Source: Pisolithus tinctorius (Eukaryota; Basidiomycota; Agaricomycetes; Boletales; Pisolithaceae). From it: a DNA stretch of 64,000 nucleotides. Position 1 is the stretch's first letter, and every line of letters starts with the position of its first letter. The position numbers and the translations under genes are program-made. The notes below the pieces were generated by a model. The model searched no databases. It was not told the DNA's origin and saw nothing but the letters and a program-made list of their open reading frames with translations. The stretch lies in assembly GCA_024663395.1 (NCBI GenBank), contig JANFAH010000015.1, positions 806,001-870,000 on the forward strand, read 5' to 3'. Positions 54,765-64,000 of this stretch are shown piece by piece.

Positions 54765-56178
54765 ATGTCCATTCGCCAGTCCAGAATGCCCTACGATCAA
54801 GATCTTCTGCCTGACCTGACCTGGGCAACAAGTGAAGAGCTGCAAGTTGGCAGCGATGATGACAATGAGGCCATCTGGGGCAAGCTGGCTGAGTGCAAGA
54901 GGTGCAAAGCAAAGGTGCAGGAGGAAGCCCAGCTGGCTGAAGAAGCCTGGTTGGAGGCTGAGAGGCAGGAGCAGGCCTGGCTCAAAGAAGAGAGGGTGCA
55001 CACAGAGGCTGAGGTGCAGAGGCTAGAGGCTGTGTGCAAGACTGAGGAGGCCAGAAAGGAGGCTGAGAGCCAGTGGGCTGATGCCCTGGTGGGTAGTTTG
55101 ACTGGGGCTGGGTCAAACATGGAGGTGATGAACCCCTGGTGAGTATTGACCAAGTGACTGGTAGTTGACTGGCTGACCACCCCCCCAGGTGTCTTCATTG
55201 CACTTGGACAAACATGACCTGTCTGCGCAACACCAATGGCAAGAAGAAGTACCTGGCCTGCAACTGGTGCAATGAACTCAAAGAGCATTGCCAGTGGCTG
55301 GTCGAAGGTGAGGCCAGTCAGGGAGCTGGCTTGGGTGCTGACAAGGGTAAGAGGAAGGCTGATGTAATGTCCCCACACACCAGCGAGAAGAAGAAGAGGT
55401 TGTGGCGCCCATCTGCCAAGGTGCTCGAGGGTGCAGGTGATGAGGAGGATGATGTGGAGGAGGGGCCTTTGACAAAGAAGACTGGTGCTGAGGCCAGGGC
55501 CAGTCCTGTCACCAGTGACCAGATGGAGCACCTGATCAAGGCGGTGGAGCATGTGGCTGACAATGTGGTTGGCCTAACAGTGGCCCAAAGGGAGGTCTCG
55601 AGGAACTTTTACTGGTTCACCCGGTCCTACAAGACCTACGTTGAAGAACACTTTGAGTTTTTGGCACTGGACGTGCCTTCAGACTGGTGTAGGAAAGGGA
55701 TTTATGAGGGAGAGAGGTTTGGTAGGGATATCTGAGGGGAATGAGTAGGCCAAAAGGGGCTTCTATAGCCTAGGCAAGGATCCTGGGAGTCATCTGAAGG
55801 CTTCTGAGGCTGTCTGGGTGCAGGGAAATGACCTGCTCAAACTTGTCTCTCATCTGTGGTAACTCGTCTATATTTTTAAAAAAAACTAACTACATCCAGT
55901 ACTAGGTAGTGCTGACTAAGCGACCAAAATGCGAAATTCGAAGTACCACTAGCAGAAAAAACACCTAGAATCAAACTGAATAAAATGAACAAAATAAAAC
56001 AATTCCCCTAGCAGGGAAATTACATTCCCTACACTGGGACACCACTGACGAGGAGGACAGGGACATCAAGGGGCTTGATGATGAGTTGGAGGGGCTGAGG
56101 GAGGAAGAGGAGGAAAGCTGGTCCCAGTCTGAGTCAGGTGGTCAGACCAGTGCCAGTTCTGTTGGTTCCCAAGCCTGA
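54765..56178 (+). pseudogene. Antisense accessory gene of A'2, split by a MITE
   Basis: Exon 1 54765-55138 is open: start MSIRQSRMPYDQDLLPD, then a Glu/Ala coiled coil (EEAQLAEEAWLEAERQEQAW). Intron 55139-55188 (GTGAGT...CCCCCCAG, CTGAC branch). Exon 2 55189-55686 begins with C-x2-C-x6-C-x12-C-x2-C-x6-C, the same spacing as the intact element and A'1, then GKRKAD and EKKKRLWRPSAK basic stretches and a helical segment. The MITE at 55687-56034 cuts it; 56035-56178 is the acidic C-terminal end, stopping at TGA 56176-56178. Without the MITE the frame would run through. Same location relative to pol and LTR as in the other copies. Confidence 0.78.
55687..56034. mobile_element. MITE-like insertion, GTGTAGG termini (copy 2)
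   Basis: 348-bp insertion in exon 2 of the antisense gene. Starts GTGTAGGAAAGGGATTT and ends ACATTCCCTACAC. Flanked by TG on both sides; the empty site in A'1 reads cagac-CA-ggacacc, so the ancestral site was cagac-CG-ggacacc. Non-coding; contains CTGACTAAGC, the complement of the motif in copy 1. Confidence 0.78.
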
Positions 56179-56369
56179 GGCCTGAGGTCATGCATGTGTA
56201 GAGTACCATTTTTTCTTGTATGTGTATAGTTGCGAATGTCAATGCCCAATTCTAGTTCTAAGGTGTGAAGGAAAGACAAATAAAAGAAAAGTAAGAGGAA
56301 TCAAGACATAGTAACTACGAGATAGGAAAAACAGATAAGGGGAAAAGAAAACTTGAGACCGGTTCTAGG

Positions 56370-59300
56370 TTATTTCTTGAAAGGACCAGGTTTGTCTGGG
56401 TACCAGTCATGATACTCTTGAATGAGTTCTGAGGCATGGTGCAGTTCTGTCACTAACACCCAGGTGGTTTCTTCGTCAGTTCCCTCGTAACTGGTCCACC
56501 AGACCAGGTACTGCAACCAACACCTTCTGCACTGGTCAACCTTTGAATTGAGTATCTCTGCTACTTTGAATTCTAAATCACCATCGACATCTACTGGTGG
56601 GGGTGGAGGTTGAGACTGGTTGGGTATGGTATTTGGAATGGCTGGTTCAAGCTGGGATATGTGGAAGACCGGGTGTACAGCATGCATAGAGTCTGGTAGG
56701 CATAGGGTGAACAAGTGCAAACTGGCCTGGGCTATTATGGGATAGGGCCCAAGGTTCTTCTCACTCAGTTTCTTGGAGGGCCAGGTCGACTGGAAATACT
56801 TGGCCTTTACATAGACACTGTCACCCACTTTGAAGTCTGGGACTGGCATGTACTTACCATCTGCCAGTCCTTGGTAGTGTTGCTGGGTGAGGGCCATTTC
56901 TTCATGTAGGTACTGGTGCAGTGAATCTAAGTCGACTGTGTAATCACAAGCCCAGTTGGATGTGAGATTGCACTCAGGGAAGACCAAGATATTAGGGTGA
57001 TACCCCAGTTGTAGTGCTGGGTGCATTGTTGTAGGCAAACTCAGCTAGCAGTAGTAACTTGGCCCAGTTGTCCTGCTGATAGTTGCAGTAGACCTGGAGA
57101 TACTGTTTGAGGGTCTGGTTGGTGCGCTCTGTCTGACCATCCCCCTCTGGGTGATACCTGGAGGTGAAATGTAGATGCATATCTAGAGCTTTACCTAGAG
57201 ACCAGAAGAAGTGAGACACGAATGCTGATCCCCAGTCTGAGGTTACATGGGCCGGTACACTGTGCTTAGAGAACATGTGCATGAGGAAGAGCTTGGCGGG
57301 CTCAGGGGCTGTGATGATGTTGTGAGTAGGTATGAAGATGGCTTGCTTTGAGAGCCAGTTGACCATGATGAGGATGGCAGTAAAGCTGGTTGAGGCCAGG
57401 AGTTGCTCTATGAAATCCATCGAGATGGAATTCCATGGTTTCTCTGGCACTGGGAGTTGTTTGAGTAGGCCATAAGGCCAGTGGTGGGGTACCTTGGCCC
57501 AGGCACAGGTAGTACAAGACTGGACATAGTCTTTGACAAATGTCCTTAGGCCAGGCCAGGTGTACTCTTGCTGGATGAGTTCTAATGTTCTGTTTTGGCC
57601 GAAGTGGCTAGACAAGGGATGGTCATGTTTAAACCTCAAGACATGAAGGTGAAGGTCATTAGAGTCTGGTACATAGATTCTTCCATCTAGATGGAGGAAG
57701 CTGGTGTCATCAACTGACCACCAGGAATCTGATGTGTCTGAGAACCAGACTTGGGCAACCAGGTCTGAGGGTAGGGCTGAGAGAATATCATTATGTAACT
57801 TCTCCACATCCATCAGTGCAACAGCACATAGGACCGGGTATTCAAGGTAGGTGGCATGCAGGGAGGTGGCTAGCTGTTCCTGTGTGAAGACCAGTCTGAG
57901 ATTCTGTGGGTTGACCCAGGCATAGTCACTATCCCCCTCTTTGGGGTAGATGTCCCATCATCTAGTTAGGGCATCAGGCTTAGCACCAAGCTTACCAGGT
58001 CTGAACTGGATAACCATATTGAACTGGGACAAAAACTCAGACCAGTGTGCCTGGTGCTGGGTTAAGACCTTTGAGGTGGAGAAGTACTCCAGGTTCTTGT
58101 GATCAGTGACAATGTCAACCAGTACTGCAGATCCTTCCAAGTAATGCTGCCATGTCTGGAATGCCTCAAAGATCACGAGTAATTCCTTATCATGGGTGTC
58201 ATAATTTAGCTCTGGGGCTGTCAGGGCATGAGAATAAAATGCAACCAGCCAGATTTGACCATCACCACCGGTGATGGACAGAATACTGGCTATGGTGTAG
58301 TTAGAAGCATCAGTCTTGACAGTAACAGGAGCTTCCAGGGAAAAGTGAGTTAGGACCAGGGCAGTGGTGAAGGCCTGCTTGAGTTTGTTGAAAGACCAGT
58401 GGCACTCCTCAGAAAAGTTCCAGGGAGCACCTTTGCGTGTCAACCGGGTTAGAGGTACCACTATGTCTGAGTAGTTAAAAATGAACTGGCAATAGAAATT
58501 GGCAAAGCCCAGGAAGGACTGAATGTCCTTTACCTTCTGGGGCTCAGGCCAGTTGCAGATAGCTTTGACTTTCTCTGAAGACATGGTAAGGCTGGCCAGG
58601 GACAAGTGGTAACCCAAATATTCCACAGAGTCCAAGTGGAACTTGCACTTCTCTGGTTTGGCATACAGGCCATGCAACCAGAGCTGGCAAAGAACCTCCT
58701 GGATGTGCTGCTTATGTGATGACTCATCTCTGGAGTAGATTAAAATGTCATCGAGGTAGATGACAATGCAGACATCTAGCATATCTGCAAAGATTGAATT
58801 GACAAACCACTGGAAGGCAGCTGGGGCATTGGTAAGACCAAAAGGCATCACCAACCACTCATAAGACCCATAGCATGTTCTGAAGGCAGTTTTCCACTCA
58901 TCCCCAGGTGCAATCTGGATGAGGTGGTATGCATGCCTTAAGTCGATCTTGGTGTAGATTTTGGTGTGACTAGGGGAGTCGAGTAGATCAGATATCAGTG
59001 GTAGGGGATACCAGTCCTTCTTGGTGAGCTTGTTAAGGCCCTGGAAGTCAACACATAACTGGAGCGAACCATCCTGCTTCTTTACGAAGAGGACCAGTGC
59101 AGCATAGGGGGAAGAGGTGGGCTGGATGAAACTGGTAGTCAGGTTTTCATTGATGAACACCCAGAGAGCTTGCAGCTCGACCAGGGATAGTGAGTAGATG
59201 GTTCCTATGGGTGGTGTAGTACCCTCTTCCAATTCAATCTTAAGATTGTACTCCTGGTGTGGGGGAAGTGTAGAGGCCTTGGCTTTGCTAAAGGCATCAG

Positions 59301-59698
59301 CAAAGTCATGGTAGTCCTTTGGTACACTGGCCAGGTCTGGTGGAGGACCAGTAGAGGTAGACTGGGCCAGGACTGGGTCCAATGGGCATAGATGAAGTTG
59401 GAATTGGGTGGACCCCTCTAGCTTGCAAGCATGTGCATACGCAGCTGCATTGATCAGGGCGATAGGGGGGGCTTTCAGGGGGGTGCGAACTGGTGAGTCG
59501 ACAGATGGTACAGATGGCACAGGGCCAGGGTTGGGTTGGTCAGGTAGACCAGGTTTGGGAAGACTGGTTAAGACTGGTGTGGCAGGGGGTGTTGATGGGG
59601 TTGGCATTCCTCCTGTAGATGTCTGGAAAGTTAGACTGCTCAATACCCAATCAATCGACAGATCGTAGCAGGTGAGCCAGTCATGTCCAAGGACTATC
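56370..59698 (-). pseudogene. pol: pol of A'2, N-terminally deleted
   Basis: RT and RNase H at 59643-57958, with YLDD retained and KTDASNYTIAS; TGA 57960-57958 in LTR-stop-WD equals the Arg codon of the intact copy. Integrase 57813-56992 ends at a 26-bp deletion near 57000 between two AGGGTG direct repeats, which shifts the frame. The remainder with chromodomain is at 57038-56370 (EVAEILNSKVDQCRRCWLQY, LVWWTSYEGTDEETTW). Protease is missing because of the internal deletion at about 59699. Confidence 0.88.
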
Positions 59699-60182
59699 CT
59701 GGGGATGCAGTGCTATTCCCTTGCATGGGCTGTAGTCTGGTTGAGAAGCAGAAGACAGAGGAACAGGGAGACTGGGTTAAGACAAGAACTAGATTGATTT
59801 CAGACTGAGGCTAGAACAGATTATCCTATGGCTTAAATACTAGAAGTATCCTAAGTGTAACATAGCACTGGAGACTGGTCTGTGCCAGTACAACAATGAT
59901 TGGTAAACAGATTGGTAAGTATTGTTACAAAGAGCATTATCAGGCAAGACTATGAACAAAGGAATTACCAGGAACTGGGGCAGGACATGTGGCTGGGCTG
60001 GGTGTTACACTGGCCTGGTACTAACTGAGGGGACAACTTGACTGGGCACTGCCTTGCAGTGCCTCATGAGCTAACATGTTTCTGGGTCGAAGGGTTAAGG
60101 CTGGGACTGGGGCAAGGGTTGGACAGGACCAGTCGAGACTGGTGTAGAGCTGGTCTAGGGTGGTCTGGACACAGTCATGACA
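59699..60182 (-). repeat. Partial 5' LTR of A'2
   Basis: About 484 bp. It begins within the LTR (GGGGATGCAGTGCTATTCCC) after the deletion junction and ends ACAGTCATGACA before CTCTA. The strip normally between the CAGTGCTATT box and the priming site is gone. Confidence 0.88.
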
Positions 60183-60187
60183 CTCTA

Positions 60188-60260
60188 CATCTTACTGTGC
60201 AGATACCATACAGTACACTTCACACATGTGAGCTTGAGACAACCCATCTATAACCTTACA
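60188..60260 (+). repeat. 3' LTR of E, second part
   Basis: Continuation of the LTR begun at 53938 after removal of A'2 and one CTCTA. The end is placed at the CTTACA near 60260, which is uncertain. Confidence 0.45.
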
Positions 60261-61800
60261 GCAGCACAGTAAGTACTATGCAAAACATTTTGGAACTTGA
60301 AGCTGATAGTATGCAAAGGGGACAGTCCCCTTCCTTTCAGTGAATACATATCCTTGGCCAACTCAAGGAAGCCATCACTAAAAGTGGAAAGACTAATGTC
60401 CCATTGATCCAGAAAAGCACCTCTCTCACCTACATATTCATTGATCACCCTACTGCTATACACCATACAGGTGCAGTGTCACACACCAAAGGTGTTGTGG
60501 ACATGGTTAGAGCTGACTCTGCATAACTCATTGATGAGTTGCACACCATGCCATGCATATGAAGACTAAAGCCCTCATGTGTAGAAGGACTGCTGGATGT
60601 GAGTAGTCATCCTTCACACAAGAATGAGTTGTCAGTGCTAAAGAGAAAAGAGGAAGCAAGTTAAGCATGGATTAAAAGTTTTTGGCACCTGTGTGCAGAA
60701 TTCTGGTTTTCATTGTATCTCCACCATTTCCAAAGATATTGACTCCATTCTCATACTCACTTAAAGTGCTCAGCCATGCCATCCTGCCTTCTGATTTTGG
60801 AAAGGATCCTTGCACCCTACACATTTCTACAGCACTCCATCCATCAGATGCTCTATTGCTAAGTCCATCAGATATGGCCACCTCTTCATTGATCATCTTG
60901 CTTGTCTCTTTTGCTAGAGACAGTGTCTACATATATCGGCCAGGTGTTCCCACCAGCTTCTGTCCTGAAGCCCCCTGGTTCATTCCATCATTGTCAGCCC
61001 TGTCCTGTCCCATTCAGCTTGGTCAGCATGTTCTCCTTGTCAGTATGACTTCCAGAAGGATGTTCTTTGGTCACCTCAGGTCTGTCACTCAGTTACAGAG
61101 GTCTTATGTGGTCATTTTTCAGTCTCCCCACTTGATGAAACATATGGATCCTTCCTCCCGGCTCCCTGCACCATCTTTATTCCAGTCTCATCCATCATTC
61201 TCCCCACATTGTGACAGCTGCAGTATAATCTGCTGTTCTTCAGCCTTCCTGATCACATCCATGACAAGTATGACATGCATCTTGCCTTTTTACTGCAAGA
61301 CCCAGCAGAAGATGTCCCCCCTTCTCCCTCTCCTCCATCAGAGCCCCATTCATGAAGCATTTATTGACTTTGCTGAGAGGATGAATGGGTGGGAGATATG
61401 ATCGCCTATGCTCTCATTACCCCACAGACCCCCAATGCCCTAGCCCTTTGATGCCTGACTCATGCCATCTTTTTCTGGAGTTAATACTTCCCAATCTGGA
61501 AACACCATCCATCTGTCATCCAATCTGTTGGTCCAGTGATGTGTCCACTGAGATCTGACTTGCATCACCACCCCCTAATGTGATATCAGTGTGCTTACTC
61601 AGGTTTTGACACTATTTTACTCATTCTGGGATATTTTGACTGTCCTTGACTCATTTATTTCCAATACTTACCAATCCTTCTATGCTTGCTTACTTTTCAT
61701 TTCTTGCTTACTCATTAGGATGACTCACTGCTTACAGTCCTTACTCATTACTTACCAAGCATTCGTGCCTTGTTTGTCATAGGCTGCACTCCCCCCCACA
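60261..61800. other. No gene I can support
   Basis: A 239-codon plus-strand frame (60682-61401) has Ser/Pro/Leu composition and no domain. The minus strand around 60896-60672 reads more like protein (GLSNRASDGWSAVEMCRVQG) but has no start, splice context or family that I recognise. Possibly a decayed gene on the minus strand. Confidence 0.35.
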
Positions 61801-61825
61801 GTATATAAACCCCCTGTACTTAGCT
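61801..61825 (+). promoter_or_regulatory. TATA-type core promoter, shared with 27433-27460
   Basis: GTATATAAA at 61801 followed by CCCCCTGTACTTAGCTACA. Downstream, repeated CAGTCAG motifs (61839-61868) and ATCATTGACA precede GTTGAGGC. Could be an LTR of an unrecognised element or the promoter of what follows. Confidence 0.4.
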
Positions 61826-62199
61826 ACAACCCCAATCAAGCAGTCAGAAGTCACTCAGCAGTCAGTTCAGTGCATAACTCATCATTGACAGTTGAGGCTT
61901 ACTCAGAAGAGTCTATCTGTCACCAATCATCATCCTTGGTAGTTGAGGCTCCATCAAGGGTCTATCTACCACCATTCTTTATCTGAAGTATCAACTTTGC
62001 TTGGTCAGCAAGTTTTGCTTAGTCATCCTCCCACTCCTACATAACTTGTCAACAACTTGTGCCAGGAGCACCTGCTATTGATGTTCCCTCCACATTAGAT
62101 CTTTCTGCCCTCCAGGTACCATGGAGGCAAACCACCACTTGCTCTCATTTGTCTGTGGTGTTGGATTTGGTTGGTTTTCACTGCCTTTCCACACTTTGA

Positions 62200-62706
62200 C
62201 TCACAGTGGATGATATTGAATCCCTGTTCTACATTTTCATCTGGATCCTCATCCTTTATGATGGGCCACTTGGCCATGAGTGTCAAGATATCAGCCATGA
62301 AAAGACACTTCTTGGCTTGTGGAGTGAAAAGGTGGCCAAAGATCTCAAAATTGCCAGATGTGTCAAGTTCACATTCCTTAATGACCTGTCCAAATCAAGG
62401 CTGGATTTGGAGGTCTCACAATATTTTCAAGATCTAATCCCTCTGGCTAATGAGTGGCATGCATTGCTTGGGTGGTCTCTGTTGAGCAGAACTGAAGTGT
62501 GGTTCTCTGACATTATCTCCCTTTTTGATTGTTTCTTGGCCAGCATGCCATATGAGAAACCACTGGAGATGATGAATGCATTCCAGCAGATCATCACCCA
62601 GCACAAAGCACTTATTTCAAGTGTGTGTCTGAGTCAGGAGAATGATATGGATGCTATGTGTTTGGCAGTTACAGTATGTCTTCTAAACACCTTTGTGAAG
62701 AGGTAA
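62200..62706 (+). pseudogene. FunK1-like kinase C-terminal fragment
   Basis: Open frame with TVDDIESLFYIFIWILILYD at its start, the form seen around the activation/C-lobe of the fungal FunK1 protein kinase family, followed by helical sequence (GPLGHECQDISHEK, LWSEKVAKDLKIARCVKFTF) to TAA-less end KR-stop at 62706. No ATG begins it and no kinase N-lobe (Gly loop, VAIK, HRD or DFG) is visible upstream, so this is a 3' fragment. The family assignment rests on one motif from memory and is moderate. Confidence 0.45.
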
Positions 62707-62932
62707 GGAGCATGGATGACCCTCCTATACCCAATAAATGCTTCAAAGGCATGTAGTCTTGGCATGAATTTTATGTTTAGGCTCTGAACAGCTGCAACAT
62801 TTCCACTTCTTTGTGCAAAACATATGCAAACCAAGTCTGTGCGGAGTTCAGTGGACTTTGAAGTTGATACCACTCAGCTGTTTAGCATAGGTGACTGCTT
62901 ATTGTATATTGTCGAGACATACCGCTACTGCT

Positions 62933-63590
62933 ATGGTTGAAGATCAAGATTGCCCTATTGACACAGAGGATGAAGAAGAAGATCATTGCTCTGATGTCAT
63001 CTGGACATTGGTGGTCATTCAGCAGATTCAAAACTTCAGAATGACCAGCATGCTACTCGCAATGTACTACATCACATTGGCATCCATGCAAGAAGGCACC
63101 CCATGTCAACCCTATCATATGTCTGCTCTTTCAGGGCAGGGCTGGTTGGATGAATTACTGAACAGACACCCAGAGCGAATCAGAACCAAGCTTGGCCTTC
63201 ACAAGCACATCTTTCTCCAGGTCATATCCATCCTTTGTGAAGCGGGCTTTCAGGATTCAAAGAACATCATGCTAGAAGAGCAGCTTGCCATATTCTTGTA
63301 TGCAATCATGACAGGCTTGTCTTCTTGGCATATTGGTGAGGGATTCCAACATTTGACGGATACCATATCACAGTGAGTGCATGGTGCACTGAATGCTTGC
63401 TCTGGCTAACAACAGATTTACCCAGATATTTCAAACAAATGCTCCATGCCTTCTCAGAGGGCCCAATATATACCACATATGTTCACCTACCCAGAGTCAA
63501 TTCACTGATCCCCAGTCATATCGCCAGCAATCCAAAAATTTTTCCTTACTTCAAGGATGCCATAGGAGCCCTTGATGGCACACATATCGC
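62933..63590 (+). pseudogene. PIF/Harbinger (HARBI1-like) transposase, truncated
   Basis: Exon 1 from ATG 62933 (acidic start) to 63372, with SALSGQGWLDELLNRHPERI and LEEQLAIFLYAIMTGLSSWH. Intron 63373-63425 (GTGAGT...CCCAG, CTAAC branch, 53 bp) restores the frame to exon 2: YFKQMLHAFSEGPIY, then FPYFKDAIGALDGTHI, which holds the first catalytic Asp of the DDE domain. About 63590 homology stops abruptly; the second Asp and Glu are not found. Probably interrupted by another sequence that continues out of the window. Confidence 0.75.
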
Positions 63591-64000
63591 GGAGGGGGAA
63601 GAAAAGAAAAAACATTACTGCAGTAGTGGAAAGCCCAAATTTTTCGTGCTCAGCCCAGAGCACCAAGGAATTTTGCTACTTCTGCAGCTCATTGGTGGAC
63701 TATCCAAGCCTTTTATATCGCCAAATGACTTTAGGGCAGGCTTATTGCTTATCTATGATTGTGTCATAGGTGATGTCACCACTCTAACTAAGTTAGGCTT
63801 AGACTATCACGCGCGAGAAGGCAGTTGGTGATCATCCAATAGGATTAACAGCTCACACATTGCTGACTGATCACCGTCCCTGTGACTCCCACGAGTTGTC
63901 AAAATAAGGTTTGATATATTACAGTTAGTGAAACCGGATCATTCCTTCAGGGTTCTGCTGCGGTTATCCAGGAATATCTCCATTCCTTGAGGACATCACG
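63590..64000. other. Unidentified sequence interrupting the transposase
   Basis: Starts near GCGGAGGGGGAAG and runs to the window end. CpG is more frequent than in the flanking DNA (for example CACGCGCGAGAAG near 63809), suggesting a younger insert or different origin. No domain or terminal repeat can be completed inside the window. Confidence 0.35.

Larger units (their letters stand above)
54061..60182 (-). mobile_element. Ty3/gypsy chromovirus copy A'2, internally deleted
   Basis: 6122-bp minus-strand element in the 3' LTR of E, with CTCTA duplications (54056-54060 and 60183-60187). Left LTR 54061-54633 complete; right LTR only partial. Gag, the protease start, the priming site and the adjoining LTR end are missing: pol sequence stops near 59698 and jumps to LTR sequence (CAGTGCTATTCCCTTGCATG). 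It carries an antisense gene interrupted by a MITE. Confidence 0.92.
31360..60260 (+). mobile_element. Old Ty3/gypsy element E, opened by three insertions
   Basis: Segments 31360-32142, 40217-40868, 49148-54060 and 60188-about 60260 form one plus-strand element once the inserts are removed: element C at 32143-40211 (CATAT), solo LTR with nested A at 40869-49142 (AACCC), and A'2 at 54061-60182 (CTCTA). It has gag with a CCHC knuckle, protease DTG, RT, RNase H, the integrase zinc region, an extra sense-strand frame and part of the 3' LTR. The 5' LTR is not found. It is the oldest layer of the nest. Confidence 0.8.

Noticed and set aside
60682..61401. 239-codon plus-strand frame
   Set aside because: No domain, biased composition and no supporting context. 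If anything, the opposite strand looks more protein-like.

Overview
The window is repeat-dense DNA from a filamentous fungus, most likely an agaricomycete basidiomycete. The evidence is: very short introns (44-53 bp) with CTRAY branch points, Tf1/sushi-type chromoviruses, a FunK1-like kinase tail, a spliced PIF/Harbinger transposase, and old copies that have lost CpG to TpG/CpA while the youngest copy stays CpG-rich. I see no intact housekeeping gene. No species is assigned.

Layout. 1-3250: minus-strand gypsy copy A1, cut by the window edge and carrying a solo LTR. 3251-7960: decayed plus-strand gypsy element D. 7961-10735: minisatellites split by an 847-bp solo LTR. 10736-15015: two degenerate, partly multi-exon genes (Y minus, Z plus). 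15016-25707: multi-exon gene X (minus), split by the 8.5-kb gypsy copy A'1 (16006-24491). 25708-31359: unassigned DNA, foldback minisatellites, tRNA-like/SINE-like heads and a TA-flanked MITE. 31360-60260: an old element E, opened by three insertions: element C (32143-40211), a solo LTR (40869-49142) that itself holds the only intact element A (41388-48972), and copy A'2 (54061-60182) inside E's 3' LTR. 60261-64000: unassigned DNA, a kinase-like fragment and a truncated Harbinger transposase.

Insertion boundaries are supported by 5-bp target-site duplications: ATGAG (A), CATAT (C), AACCC and GCAGG (solo LTRs), GGCCC (A'1), CTCTA (A'2), TCYGG (solo LTR in A1). The order of events is E, then C, the solo LTR and A'2, then A last; the two 528-bp LTRs of A show no difference by eye.

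How the intact element works, as read from sequence: LTR TATA box, a transcript start whose first 10 bases can prime reverse transcription at a complementary site just inside the LTR, gag, a -1 frameshift cassette (A7 slippery site plus an 11-bp hairpin) into pol (protease, RT, RNase H, integrase, chromodomain), and then, on the opposite strand between pol and the 3' LTR, a two-exon gene for a coiled-coil protein with a C-x2-C-x6-C-x12-C-x2-C-x6-C zinc-cluster pattern and a basic nuclear-signal-like stretch. That antisense gene recurs at the same place in A'1, A'2 and C and is the best candidate for an undescribed system here. The second candidate is a MITE family with GTGTRGG termini and an apparent 2-bp CG target duplication, seen three times with empty-site paralogs in the same window.
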